A DNA stretch of 64,000 nucleotides from Bryopsis sp. KO-2023 (taxonomy: Eukaryota > Chlorophyta > Ulvophyceae > Bryopsidales > Bryopsidaceae). Both the position numbers and the translations under genes were made by a program. Under the pieces are notes generated by a model, which saw nothing but the letters and a program-made list of their open reading frames with translations, was not told the DNA's origin and ran no database searches. Positions 1 through 11,744 of this stretch are shown here, one piece after another; the stretch's first letter is position 1; each line of letters begins with the position of its first letter. The DNA is taken from positions 4,712,001-4,776,000 of the forward strand of contig BSYQ01000003.1 of assembly GCA_030272585.1 (NCBI GenBank), in the 5' to 3' direction.

Positions 1-3000
1 GACTCGATGCATGTTGATTGTATTATCTTACCTTTGGGACGACCAGTGATATTGCGATGCCCTCTTTATCCACTCGAGCAGTTCGCCCACATCTATGAAT
101 GTAAACATCGGCCGAAGCTGCGACTTGATAATGCACCACGCATCGAACATCTTTAATGTCCAGACCCCTGGCTGCAACATCCGTCGCGATCAACACCCCG
201 TTGGCGTCGTTCGTGAATTTGTCCAAAGCTTTCAGTCGCTGCTTTTGTTGCTTGGCTGCATGGATGGGCTGAGCATCGATTCCCATCAAGCGTAGAATAG
301 CAGTCAGGCGTTTCACGGAGGAGATCGCATTAACGAATACGACGGTACGGCCAGGATATCTAGGCACCAAGAATGGAAGGGGTTGGCAATCAGATGAGAT
401 AACCACAAAAGTAATGTAATTGATCAAATCTGCTGATATGATCAATCAGGCAGACCTATACAATCATGGTTACAAACAAAGAAGCTGCCCGGCATGTGCA
501 AGGGATGCTGATGCTCAGAAAAACGAGGGATTTTCACCTGGCTAGAAGGCAGTACAGGAAAACATCTCGTCTCTCCTCCGAACAAGGCAAACAAGCTTCT
601 TCGACCCCATCCGCAACCCCCCTCTTCCCGGTCAGATCGATGATCTCAGGACTTTTCTGGAATCTGATTTTTTCCATCACGTTCTCCATGGATTCCCCGT
701 CGGCCGCCCCACCCCCCCCTCTTCTCAATCGCTTGTGCATCGATTCGGGGAGCGTCAAAGTAGCGGAAAACACAAACGTCTGCATTTGACGATTCTCGTC
801 AGGGACCACGAATTCGGGAGGTTTGACTTTCTCTTTCTTGCCTTTCGATCGTTTGTCTGATTTCTTGGGTGGGGGTGCCGCTTCCAGGGTCTCCACCACT
901 CGATACTCAGGCACCACACTCATGATTTTCGACAGTTCCTGCAGCCACAACACTGAGCTTTCAGACACCATCCACTCTCAGAGATCCATCCTAAGTAAGC
1001 AGACAGGTGTCCGATTCGAACACCACACAAGCCGATTGTTGCTCCTAAGTCACCGACCGGCTTCTTTCAGACGAGTTGTGAGTGTGCAATTAATGGACTA
1101 AAGAATCGATGTGCATTTCTGTGAGTTCATACCACGAAGTTTCCCTGCTTGACCATTTTGTCCGCCTCGTCGATGACCAGAACCTGCAATCCAGAAAGGT
1201 CGGAAACGTGTGGATGGCCGCTGTCGATCAAATCCCACAACCGCCCAGGGGTCGCCACGATCACTTCTGGACAGCCTGCATTCCACAACACATTCCACTC
1301 TACATCATTCACCATTGACCAGATATGCTTCTTCTCCCCTTTCCTTCTCTTTGTACTGCTGTTGAAAAGCATCGTCGAAGGACCCCACTAAAAATAAAAC
1401 AATTACATAGAAAAAAGCAAGAAGAAGAAAAAAAAAACTGGAACCTTACCCTTGAGTATCCTTTCTTGCTTTTGAATCGACATTCCCCCAACCAGGGTCA
1501 CGAAACGTACGCCGCAAATTTTTCCGAATGCCTGGAGATGCTTGCACACTTGCAAAGCCAGCTCCCTGGTGGGCGCCAGAATCAAAGCTTTTAATCGTTT
1601 TTCCTCATCCCCATCAAGCTTCAGGTCGAGGTCCTCCTCCATGTCCTCCTCCATCGTTTTATCACTGCTGATGCCCAAGGCTTTGTTCAAAGCAGCAATC
1701 TCAGCATCATCGATGCCATTCTCAAGTTCGCTTTCGCTGCCTGCCGACGCATCTCCACCAGAAGCTTCCTCCAAGTCCAAATCGACATCCATATCATCCC
1801 CACCCGATGTCCCCTTGGGGGCGCTTTCCTGTGGAGGAGACTCCAGATTCTCATCTTCGTCAAGAATTTCCTCCAGCTCCAGGGAGTCCTCTGAGTTGCT
1901 CAAGTGTTTGGGCTCCTCGGATGCAGACATTCCATCGGGTTTTTGGAATTCGATGGATCCTGGGAGATTTGTTGCTTGCTTCTTCTTCTTTGGCCTATCC
2001 CTTTCTTGGAGGATCATCTAAACATGCAATGGCGCATCATCAGCAAACAAACTAGCAACAAAGACATAGCTGGGGAAAGGCCACCAACAAGCCACCAATT
2101 CTCACCAACTCCCAAGCCTTTATGTCTGACCAGAATCAGAGAGAAACCTCGGATAAAACCATGGATCCAACAAATTGACGCATTATACGAGTGCCTTTTT
2201 TTTTCCGGCTTTCTACGCATTTTATTAGGAATTTCCAAAGCAGCAGTCAAACCTGGGAACTCGACAGTGTCAAAATACCTGGATAATGGGGAGCCCAAAA
2301 GCCAACGTTTTTCCAGAACCAGTTTGTGCAGCACCGAGTATGTCTTTCCTGTCGCGAACAGCAGCCGGAATGGATCGGCTCTGAATCGGCATGGGATGGG
2401 CAAACTTCAACCCACCCAGTGCTTTCATTATCAAAGGGTGCAAGTCCAGATCATCCCAGGCACTCGTGTCGAACTCCTCCTGTCCATTCCAAGAATACAA
2501 TCCTTGGCAGCTAATCAAGGAACAAATGCAACCAAACCATTGATAAAATGTCGTGAAAAGCTTCTTTTCAGACTGTGTTGTCGGCCAAAAAAATATCCCA
2601 GTCATTTCTGAAGTTTGGAAGTAAAATTTTAGCTGGATGGTCAGCTGACCTCATCCTCAGCTTGATCAGGAGGGGTGGGGGTGGTTTCAGCTCCATCCTT
2701 GTCCGACTCGCTTTTCTTGCGCCTCTTGTTTTTGTTCTTCCCCTCCTCATCCTTATTTTCGTCGGCCTGCTTGGTGCGGGGCTTTCGCTTGCGCTTTCTT
2801 TTCCTCTTTGCCTTCTTGGGGGCTTCCTCCGTTGCTTCTCCATCTTGGATCGCATTCGTTGTGGGTACATCGTCATCTTGTGTGAGTTCCTTTTCATTTT
2901 TTTCAGCAATCTCCACAGGTTTCCTGCAATTATACACGATGGCATCAATTAAACCTTAAGAAAACACTCCCCCCCCCCCCAAAAAAAAAAAAAAAAAAGA

Positions 3001-3811
3001 GGGAGAAAGACAACACCAGAATGAAATTCAAAAATGAAAAGATTACTCTGACCCCACCTCGACACTGCTACCACAAAAAAACAAAAGGATGGTGCCTTGA
3101 TTGGGATATATGGCTTATTGTGTTTGAGATGCTCATGTATTTTCCTCCAAACAGAAAGCTTCTGGCTAAGCCCACCTGTTTTTCTTTGATCTGCGTCTTT
3201 TCTTTTTCGACTTCGGTTTGTCCTCAGGAATCCCAACATCATCTCCATCTGGGTCCACATCCGGCTCTGCCTTTTTCAAGGCTCCGAAAACCGGCCCCGT
3301 CCAAACCTCCAATCCCGAGAAACCATCCAGTCCTTCAGTGTTCTGAAAATTCCACAAAATTGGTGCCGTTTAAGCGGACATTTGCCATGACTAATTCATG
3401 TGGGTCGATCCGAAAAGAGGAGACCAAAAAAAAAATAAAAAAAAAATTCCAGTGGAGTGCATTCTTGGTGGAATTGAAGGGGGTTTGGCGAAGCGAAGTT
3501 CCACACTATCAGGATAACGATAAGATGAGGGATACTTTCTTTTCATTTCTTTTCTCTTTTCTTTTTCCCTGTATGATTCTTACCACCACTTGAGGATCCA
3601 CACCGACAGCCTTCCAGCCATCACTCTTGGATCTATGGGGAAAACCAAAGCAAGTTGAAAAAACACATAAATTTGACACTTTCCATCCAACCCGCCCCCC
3701 CGCCCCCACCAACAAAAACAACTAACCATGAAGCAACGAACACGATTGCCCTTACTTCTCCCTTGCTTTCTTCTTTTTCTTCTCGCGCCTGTTTGAAAGC
3801 TTTCCCCCCAT
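1..3811 (-). CDS. DDX24: DEAD-box ATP-dependent RNA helicase, DDX24/MAK5/RH13 type (3' end off the left edge)
   Basis: Nucleolar helicase family acting in large-ribosomal-subunit assembly (known for yeast MAK5 and human DDX24). Exons on the minus strand, all phase-consistent: 3811-3756, 3632-3584, 3342-3176, 2923-2650, 2479-2279, 2017-1450, 1275-1133, 938-538, 359-32; this gives 729 codons and the gene continues beyond base 1. Seen: a lysine-rich N-terminus, the family N-terminal motif [11 protein letters not shown], a Q-motif region ([11 protein letters not shown]), motif I AQTGSGKT, motif Ia PTRELA, TPGRLW, the DEAD box, SAT, and in the last exon [11 protein letters not shown] and HRCGRTAR. 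A long acidic insert lies between motif I and Ia, as in DDX24. The start codon at 3811 is preferred because the neighbouring SET gene begins only about 135 bp away; an upstream in-frame Met near 3952 would overlap it. The acceptor of the Q-motif exon (2479) was chosen by phase. Confidence 0.92.
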
Positions 3812-3946
3812 CGTATCGACCCTGTCTTCGAATCCGCCGCCGAATTTGAATACTCCCTCTGCAGTACGACAAATGACAGAAACAGACACACGGAAATCAT
3901 AAATGCCCCCCAAAAAAGCCAGACGTCGCAATCCACGATTCTCTGG
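3812..3946. promoter_or_regulatory. Divergent promoter region between DDX24 and SET-domain genes
   Basis: About 135 bp separate the two proposed start codons, so 5' UTRs and core promoters of both genes must lie in or overlap this gap. It contains a GACGTC palindrome at 3922-3927, 20 bp upstream of the SET-gene ATG. The region is inferred from gene arrangement; no TATA box is obvious. Confidence 0.45.
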
Positions 3947-6139
3947 ATGCAAGAAGGCTTCATCAGCTGGTGCAAAGAGAACGGAGTGGTTTGGAATGGA
4001 ATCGAAGGCAAGTTGATCGGGGATGGGGAGCGAGGAATCGTCGCCACGACCGATTTAGCCGCCGACACCGTGATTTTGAAAGTTCCTGGGCGGCTGCTGC
4101 TGACCAATCGGTCGGCTGAGAGGGATTCCAGATTGAAGGCAACGTTGGAAGGGAAAGATTTGGATCGGGATGGGCGCCTGGCCATCCACTTGCTGCATGA
4201 GTTGTCCAAAGGGGTCGAATCGTTTTGGAATGAGTATTTGAACCTGTTGCCGAGGGAGTACCACACCTTGATGCATTTCTCGGGTGAGTTTGGGTTTGAT
4301 ATTGATGAAGGGAAAAAAAAATGCCTCACATGGTAGAATAAAGAAAAATAAATTTGTGCTACATGGGCTTGCCTAAACTGGAGCAAGAATTGAATCCACC
4401 TGCCAAGGTCAGCAGCAGACCATTAATTCATCGAAAGCATCAACCCTATTAAAAATCTTTTCAAAAATGAAGTCGATACGAGGTTCTCGTTCTTCAAATT
4501 TCTATTTTGGCATAATATTTGTGCAGATTCTTATTCTAAACTCATTTAATTTATGAGACACTGCCAAGTATCGTCCAGCTACTTGATTTACGGAATAAAG
4601 ATAAAACAAACGTAGAGAACGGTAGGAGACATCAAAACCGAGTCAGGAATTTAAAAAATCGCAAAGCTTTAGTAAAGGGAAATGGTTTTTTGGCCATGTA
4701 GATGGGGAGATCGACGCCTTGCAATTTTCCCACGGCCGAGAACTAGCTTTGGAGGCGGTCGAAATCAACAGGAAAAAATGGTTGAAGTGCAGACATGTTG
4801 TGAAGGAGCTGGATTTGCATCCTAAGTATCGATCGAGGATGGCGTGGTTGTGGGCTGCATCCACCATCGCATCGAGAACCATGTGGGCGCCGATCTGCCA
4901 AGGAGAATAATAAAAAAAAAAACCAACAGAACACTAGTATGTCCACATGGCAATGTCTTTTTTTTTCTCCTTGTTTAATGCACGAAAAATAAGATAACAT
5001 TTTTAATTCTTTGGGGGGGAATCAAAAATTATGAAAAAAGATGAAGTGCAGATGTGGGGTGGATTGTTCCTTGAAAAACTGAAAAACATTAAAAATAATC
5101 AACATAGGGCAAGTCCACCGGATGCTAGGGTTTTTTCTTATCGCTTTTTTTCTTGTGCTAATAAAACGATCAACTGCACAAGAGAAAAAGTGGAATAAAA
5201 AGACACGGTAAACCTCCATTCATATTAGTGTTTGTTCAGACAGGTTCTTGCCATTCGATGAAGCTGGTGCTTTGACTCCGTTCGGTGATTTTCTCAATTA
5301 TGAGCCCCCCCCAGCACCTTTGCCCCCTATCGGAACCATCCCCAGCTCCGGAGACTCAAATCTTTCAGGATCTGGACAATACATTGCTGACCGGGACGAA
5401 TATCATTTGGCCACCCTCAGGAGCTACAATGCAGGGGACCAGGTGCTTGCCAATCTGTGCCATATCCTAGTCACCCAACCCCGCCTGAATTAACGATACT
5501 TTCTGTTTTGCTAGATGTCTGCTCTTTCTCGAAAGAAACGATGACCTCCTCACCCAGTTTTTTTTTTTTGGAGACCAACACAAAATAAAAAAAATAACAC
5601 TCCAGCAGGAATATCCAGCAGGAGCGTATCGGTCCATCGTTGGTTCTTTTTCTGACCGAACTTTTTTTTCCCCCCCCTCTTCCCAGGTTTTCATGTGCTA
5701 CGGTTGCTACACGAATCTGCAGCTCCTGGAGCACTATGGATTCCTCCTGGAAGAGAACCCGCATGATGCTGTCCCGATTCAACCAGAAAAATTGGGTTTG
5801 GATGGACTCCACCCAATCGACTGCTTTGCCATGCACAACGGCTCCCCTTCCTGGGAGGCATTGAAACACTTGCGACTGGCGAGTTGCACGGGAAAAGAAA
5901 AGGGCCTCAGATACTTGGCTTCGGCTGGGGAGCCGATAAGCGATTCCTGTGAAAGCCGGGGTTTGGTCAAGTGGAGGGCGGCATGCCGAATTGTTCTAGA
6001 AGGGAGTGGATCCAGTGTGGAAGAGGACATGGAGGCGTTGGGTTGCCTTGGTAATGACCACACCAGGCTCTGTTTGGCCATTCGGTGGAGAATTTTGCAA
6101 AAGATGATCCTGCGGAGGGGAATGAATTTTGGATTGTAG
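3947..6139 (+). CDS. SET-domain protein lysine methyltransferase (SETD3/SETD4/Rubisco-LSMT superfamily, SDG40-like)
   Basis: Predicted S-adenosylmethionine-dependent lysine (or histidine) methyltransferase of the SET plus substrate-binding-domain class; substrate unknown. Exons 3947-4283, 4702-4882, 5244-5442 and 5687-6139 join in frame to 389 codons plus stop. Seen: an N-terminal SET-N region (WCKENGVVWN, then GERGIVATTDLAADTVILKVP), an iSET part with SRMAWLWAAS and SRTM, then ALTPFGDFLNY, and CYGCYTNLQLLEHYGF as the C-terminal SET motif. The usual NH of the NHS motif reads NY here (FLNYEPPP), a form I associate with SDG40-like plant proteins. The last exon carries the less conserved C-terminal domain. 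No targeting peptide is evident. It is head to head with the helicase gene. Assignment to superfamily is firm, to subfamily tentative. Confidence 0.85.
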
Positions 6140-7082
6140 CAGAGAGAGAGTCCCACTACGATTCGTTTTTTTTAAACGTGAGGCCCCTGCCTTCCTTCCA
6201 GTTTCTTCTTATTCATTGGGTTTGAGCATTGTCGGAATGAAACAAAGAGAATGAATCCTCTGATGAAATAAGCAAACACTGTCACATCTCCTCCCAATCC
6301 TGACCCTCCAGAAATAGAATAATGGAACAATGATTCAGGAATTTAATTAAACTGGCCTGGGATTCGGGTGAACAGAGCCAGCGGCTGGATGCTTACGTAA
6401 CAAAAGCTGACTAACTTTTGACGAATCGCGCGTCAGGTCTGACCCCGCTTGACAGACTAAGCAACAAGAAATTTTTCGACACCCAGGAGAAAAGTTCCAG
6501 CGCCACAAGATTTCGGGTTTCTTCCAGGGACACTGGGAGGTTTTTGCCAATTCGTTTCAGCCATTCGGTTCGTCTTTTGGTCAGACGACACGGCCGCCAC
6601 AGCTCGAAAACAAGAAAAACGCAGCGCCAACTCCCGAGCGAGTAAAAACTTGTCGTTGGGGAGGTATAGCATTCTTTACGGAACACACTCGGACGTCCAT
6701 TGTCATTATCTTTTTCGTCTTTCCTTTTGGCTCGTCTTCCCAACAGGAAGGTCATGTTCACGGGCCGGCACTGCAAAAATGCCTCCCTTTTTATTGATCG
6801 AAGTTTTTTTTTGTCAAGTTTATTTTTTGGTTTTCCGCGTCACCCATTCCCCCCAGTGGTGTTGGGGGAGGTGTTTCGGGATGGAGGTTGGGGGGGAAGG
6901 GGTCAGGGGCTGATTCTGTTTTTAGTCCAGGGTGAGCGAGATCAACTCAACGTGTGTAGTTTTTTTCCCTGTGTCCTGTTGTGAACGAAGGTTTCTTTTA
7001 AAGTACTGGAGAAGGACTATTTGCTCCCGTGGAGGTTTTTTTTCGCTTCGTCGGTTCTTTTTGGAGCGCTAGACACAAGAAG
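6140..7082. other. Intergenic region: 3' UTR of SET gene and 5' region of proline-rich gene
   Basis: No supported gene. Open frames on both strands between 6350 and 6980 overlap each other and match nothing I recognise. A GACGTC palindrome lies at 6692-6697. The T-rich, G-run-bearing stretch 6800-7080 is probably promoter and leader of the next gene. Confidence 0.5.
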
Positions 7083-8495
7083 ATGATGACTCTACCAGAG
7101 CGCTTTCAAAGGCCACAGCAGCTGGAGCCGGTTGCGGCTTTCAGGTACAGAAGTTTCACGTTAGCACGGAGAAAGGCACAGAAATAAAAAAACAGGGGAA
7201 GAGTTATCGTCCAGCTCAATTGTGGGAGTGAATTGATAATATGGGAGGTGTACAGTACATTCTCGCGGAGCTCTTCGGTAGCTGTTGACCCCAGCTTGAG
7301 GTTTTGCTGGCAAGTAGATATCGTGTCGAATCCTCGCGCGCGAGTGAGGATCTCAAAACGTTTCGTCCTGTGCTAACCAGGGTTTTTAAATTATGTTGGA
7401 ACCTTAACTACGAGCATATGTTGGGTCCTCTGTTCGAAGGGTGCCGGGCTGCGTTTTGTTGTGCCTTTCATGCTGCGTTCTTTTTGCAGGGGTTTCTGGG
7501 GTCAGCTTTAGTAATTCACTTCCATCCTCCTAATATCTGTGCATCATTGTTTTCTATTCACCTGGTGAAATATTTGTCACGGATCCATGCCAACAAAAAT
7601 CGTGAACCTGCTGAGAAGGTGTATTTCTGTTGGGGGCAAAAATATCTGGAGTTGATTCCTTTCTTTTCGTTTCTTTCTATTGTGCAGGCCAGGAGGATTA
7701 GATGATCCTCACAAGTTCAAGTATTTTGCAGACATGCCTGCTCCAAGCATGGGAGTCCATCACCCCCCTCCTGGATTCGGGCCCCCACCCCCGATGCCCC
7801 CGATGCATGCCATGCCCCCACCGGGGCCACCTGCTTTCCGCCACATCCCACCTCCCCCAAGCCCTCAGGTCCCGACTCTCGCCACAGCCAATCCCATGGT
7901 CCCCTCTCCACCGAAAGGACCACCCAAGGCGACACCCCCAGTCACCGAGGAGTTTTCCAACCTGTCTCTCAAAAGGGTATCCAAGGCACTCAAGCTCATC
8001 AGTCCAATGACCAACACGCCCATCCGGGCCGCCGAAGAAAGCAACAGATCTGCCAGCAGTGTGAACAGCGTCGCATCCAGCGAGTCTGACAAAGACTCGT
8101 GTGGCGTTCAGTCGAGTCAAGGGAACGGTGCAGACTGTGCCAAGGTATCAAAATCTCGGGATGCCGGCTCGATTGAAGGAAGCGTGCTTTCCAAGAGTCC
8201 CCCTGCTGAGCTCCCAACTGGGAGCAGGCTGCGTAGGTGGATCGCCTGTGAGCCAGAATCTCCAGTCAAAACGGCAGACTCCAGCAGCACGACCAGCGTT
8301 TCGTCGGATTTTGCAGTGGAGAAGAGCACGCATTCGGAGAGGAAGGATTCTGGTTTCGATTTGGAGGTCTGTGGATCGGAGGATAGCGTGGTGTTTGGAG
8401 GAGATATGAAATGTTTTCACTCAACCATCGGAAAAGGCGGAGATGTGCCAAAAAGTAGCAAGCTTTGGATATGGATGGGTAAGGAGGAAAACTAA
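7083..8495 (+). CDS. Proline- and serine-rich protein of unknown function
   Basis: Two exons, 7083-7144 and 7688-8495, join through an AG|GT donor and TGTGCAG acceptor to give 289 residues. The model rests on an open frame, good splice sites and biased but non-repetitive composition; I do not recognise the family. Seen: residues 1-20 carry a doubled initiator Met; residues about 35-85 are rich in Pro, Met, His and Gly (PPPGFGPPPPMPPMHAMPPP); the rest is Ser-rich and mostly predicted disordered, with short charged motifs such as LSLKRVSKALKLISP and LRRWIACEPESP. No transmembrane segment, signal peptide or catalytic motif is visible. A disordered nuclear or RNA-associated scaffold is possible, but that is a guess from composition. 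The downstream Met at 7086 is an equally usable start. Confidence 0.62.
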
Positions 8496-10622
8496 TGTAA
8501 CAACGCACACACTCGCGAGCGGAGTTTACCTTAATGAAGAAATGGTTTTCTGAAGAGGGCTGTGATTTTTAGGGGTAAATCTATAAAAAAAAAAGGGGGG
8601 TGGGGTTGATTGGTGGTGGAAAGATGGGGAGTTTGGATTGGAATGTGTTGGAAAATGAGAGTGTGATGGTGTTGATTTTTTTTACCACCCATGGGTGAAA
8701 ATTTGGCCGAAGACGATTGTTACACTATTTTAGAAGGAAGAATCAGATTTTGCCGAGCTCAATCCGACAAGGGAAAAAGAAAAAAAACAGAAGTTCAAGG
8801 CATATCTACTTCTAGTTGTGGCGTTCTCTCTCTCCAAGAAAAAAAAGAAAAAGAAGCAAAAAACAAGCCAAAAAAAAAAAGAACAAGTCGGCCGTTTTGT
8901 GAGAGTAGTGTGATAAGCAGAATGTAATTCAATACAACACTTGTATTGTATTGTTTTCTTTTTTTTTTTCCTTAAAAAAAGAGATCGAACTTGGGGACGG
9001 TTTCGATCCGAAAAAAAAATATATATATGTGTGGGGCTGCGATGTCTGACATGCATGCGCTGCAAAACAAATTCAATGTTCGACATTCGGAAAGTTGGAA
9101 AGTTTGCCGATCAAAAAAAAAAAAAAGGGAAAAAGGAAAAAAAGGGAGTAAAAATGGTGGAGAGAACGAAAATTATATAACAAAGAGAAAAAAAAAGGAG
9201 AAAAAAAACATAAAGGAAGCCCTTGCAGTGGTCTTTTTTTTAAGTTCGTGGATTTTTTTTTATCTTTTTGTTTTTTGTGGAGGTGTTTCTTTTTGTTTTC
9301 TTTGAACATCGTCTTTACTCTTTTTTTATTTCTTTATTCTCTTTTTAGCTATTAATGTTCGTGTCTCGGCCTTAGTTACGAATAGACTATGTATTGGGAA
9401 AGATGTACACCAGATTCTATTTTTATTTCTTCTCTTTATCATATATGAATGTGGCTTTGGCTTATCCTCCGATTGATTTGCAGTGTTTTTGCCACATCGT
9501 TTTGCTATGTTGTTGTTTTTTCGACTCCCTTTTTTATTTCAGTTAATTCTCAATAACGAGTTTTCTGTTGTTTTTTGCATAGCTTGCCGATATGAGTCAT
9601 TTTGTAAGAGGGGAATTTTTATCTTCATATGTCTATGTCACATATGGATATACATGTATGTATATATGTTTGTATGTTTTCTCAAAAGCAATGCCCATAG
9701 CTATTGCTTATTTGGTTGGGAAAAGGATTTCAAAAAAAAAAAACGGTTTTGGGGGAATGATCAAAAAATTGCCGGGATGGTTGTATGATGACTTGATTGA
9801 TTGGAGATGGTTGGGGTCGAGGAAAAAAAAAAGAAAAAACAAGAAAAAAGAATAAGATTTGGATTTAAAAAAAGAAATTATCCTCTCTTGGCTCGTTTTA
9901 TTCGGTGTGACTTTTGTGCTATGCGTTACTGTAGAAAGAGTGAATGTGTGAAAGAAAGAGAGTGAGTTTGATTAGGGTTAGGGCTTTGCTGATCTTTGGC
10001 CAGGGGGTATGTAGTGGGGTGGGGTAGATGATGTTGTTCAGTGACTCGGTCGAGTGTAATATCACGTTAAAACCATGTCAATTCTTGAATGTCTGCCATG
10101 GAATTTTGTGTGAAAGGTTGAAAAGGAAAAAGGATTGTGGAAGAAGACGCATACATGAAGGGCAGGGCAGATCGACATTTTTCTTGTTCATGGTTTGGGA
10201 ACCTGAAACAAGTGTGTGTGTTTTTTCATTACTGTGGGTGTATCATCTGGTTGGGCTGAGATCAGCTTGAAAGGGGGAATTTGCAGACATTCTGTTCAAG
10301 AAAAAGGACTATTTCAGGAGTGGGGGCTGCAGGAAGAGATTGACAGTGCACAGATGTTGTGAAGATATCTTTCTGGTCAATGGCAGCACCCCCTTGTCCA
10401 AACAGAGCACATAAATCTTCCTGGTCAAACGAAAAAAATCGGATTATGTTTTCTTTCTTGCTGCCAGTTTCTGAAGTTGGGGCGTCACATCACAGGCCCC
10501 GAAAACAATCTGTCGATGCGGCCTTGTCTGTAAGCACTCTGTGATCGTGAATAGAAAAATAACGTCTTTTTCGACGTCGTATAGTCGTCCCCAGTGTGAG
10601 GAGCGGGGGGAGGGTGGTGGAA
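8496..10622. other. Gene-poor region with long A- and T-rich tracts
   Basis: About 2.1 kb without a supported gene. It holds the 3' UTR of the proline-rich gene, then many poly-A and poly-T runs (for example 8860-8880, 9110-9220, 9280-9330) and a short TATATATATGTG stretch near 9020. Open frames here are low-complexity Lys/Phe strings created by the homopolymers. Just upstream of the next gene, 10561-10580 contains ACGTC twice, including GACGTC at 10573-10578. Confidence 0.5.
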
Positions 10623-11744
10623 ATGGATTTGGACAACCTTAGGCTGCGATTGGCTAATTTGGGTGTCGACGTGAACGCCAGTGCGCGAGCGAACCAACAG
10701 CAAGCGAGTCCCACGAAGAAAACTAGGGCTTCGGGTGCAGCGGGCCCAGACCCCATGGATGAGCATCAGGACGTCTTAGACGTCTTGGAAAGATGTCACA
10801 GAGTGGAGGCATCTTTTGCCGACCACCCGTCGACCAGCACTCCAAACCGTGAGGAAAGCAACTTGGAGGGGGCTCACAGACAAGAAGCCAAAAGGAGGGG
10901 GAGGAAAGGGGTGAAATTTGATGTTGGCTCCAGAGCACCCACTGTGGGAGGACTCAGGACTGGCCAAAGGTTGAATTCTCGATGCAAGAATATCCACACT
11001 CCGCTGGGATCGGTCCTGGCTCAATACAGGGAGGCCGAAGAGCACTGGGCCCGGGAAAAAGCCATGGTCAGGAGGGATGCTTTCTATCATCGGAAAAGGG
11101 CACACAGGCTCGACTTGGAAAACAAAAAGCTGGCAGCCATGAACCACCACAAGACCTTGGACATCAGAGCGTTGAAAAACGCCTTGGCAAGCCGGGACTC
11201 CCAGCTCCAAGCCATGCAGAAGAAAACCGTGGAACTGGAGAGTTTGCTGTCGGACAATCACGAGGCCATGGCCCAAGACATGATCGAATTGAGCTCAGAA
11301 AGGGATCAGTTACGGTCCCTGCTGAACGCCACTCTAAAGAGGTTGGAAGCGGTGGATGAATTCGTCTATAGGACTGCGATTTCGTCCTCCGCAATGGAGG
11401 AGAAGCTGAAAAAATTGGAAACCGAGCGATCGAGGGCTCTGGACGAAGCCTCCAGGAGCCATGGGTTGAAAAAAGAACTGCATGGGACGAAAACACAGCT
11501 GAATTTGCAGAAGGAGCTGGTCAGGAAAATGTCTGAGATCCAGCTGAGGAAAAACAGGAAGCAACAGAACACCATACGAGCGGTGTTGGAGAATTCGGGG
11601 CCGAGCAAGAATCCTATGGCTTTGGCGGCTGCAATGTCTGAAGGGGTCGACAATGAGGACGAGGAGGTTGAAGAATTGCGAGGTCTTGTGGCTGGTAACA
11701 TGGGGGATTTACCCCCAGCCATCCAAAGCATATTGGGGAGGTGA
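10623..11744 (+). CDS. Intronless coiled-coil protein of unknown function
   Basis: Single open frame of 373 residues, starting at the second in-frame Met (MDLDNLRLRLANLG); a start 27 bases upstream is possible but reads through leader-like sequence. Residues 1-130 are polar and probably disordered with basic patches (KRRGRKGVKF). Residues about 140-330 show long heptad-compatible, charged helix-forming sequence (REKAMVRRDAFYHRKRAHRL, LESLLSDNHEAMAQDMIEL, EEKLKKLETERSRALDEASR), so a long coiled coil is likely. An acidic segment (NEDEEVEELR) precedes the C-terminus PAIQSILGR. No enzymatic motif. The family is not recognised; a cytoskeletal, centrosomal or scaffold role would be typical for such architecture but is inference. 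Its lack of introns contrasts with most neighbours. Confidence 0.75.
   Translation: MDLDNLRLRLANLGVDVNASARANQQQASPTKKTRASGAAGPDPMDEHQDVLDVLERCHRVEASFADHPSTSTPNREESNLEGAHRQEAKRRGRKGVKFDVGSRAPTVGGLRTGQRLNSRCKNIHTPLGSVLAQYREAEEHWAREKAMVRRDAFYHRKRAHRLDLENKKLAAMNHHKTLDIRALKNALASRDSQLQAMQKKTVELESLLSDNHEAMAQDMIELSSERDQLRSLLNATLKRLEAVDEFVYRTAISSSAMEEKLKKLETERSRALDEASRSHGLKKELHGTKTQLNLQKELVRKMSEIQLRKNRKQQNTIRAVLENSGPSKNPMALAAAMSEGVDNEDEEVEELRGLVAGNMGDLPPAIQSILGR

Noticed and set aside
8691..9305. Lys- and Phe-rich open frames on both strands
   Set aside because: Generated by poly-A and poly-T runs; low complexity, no protein-like segments.
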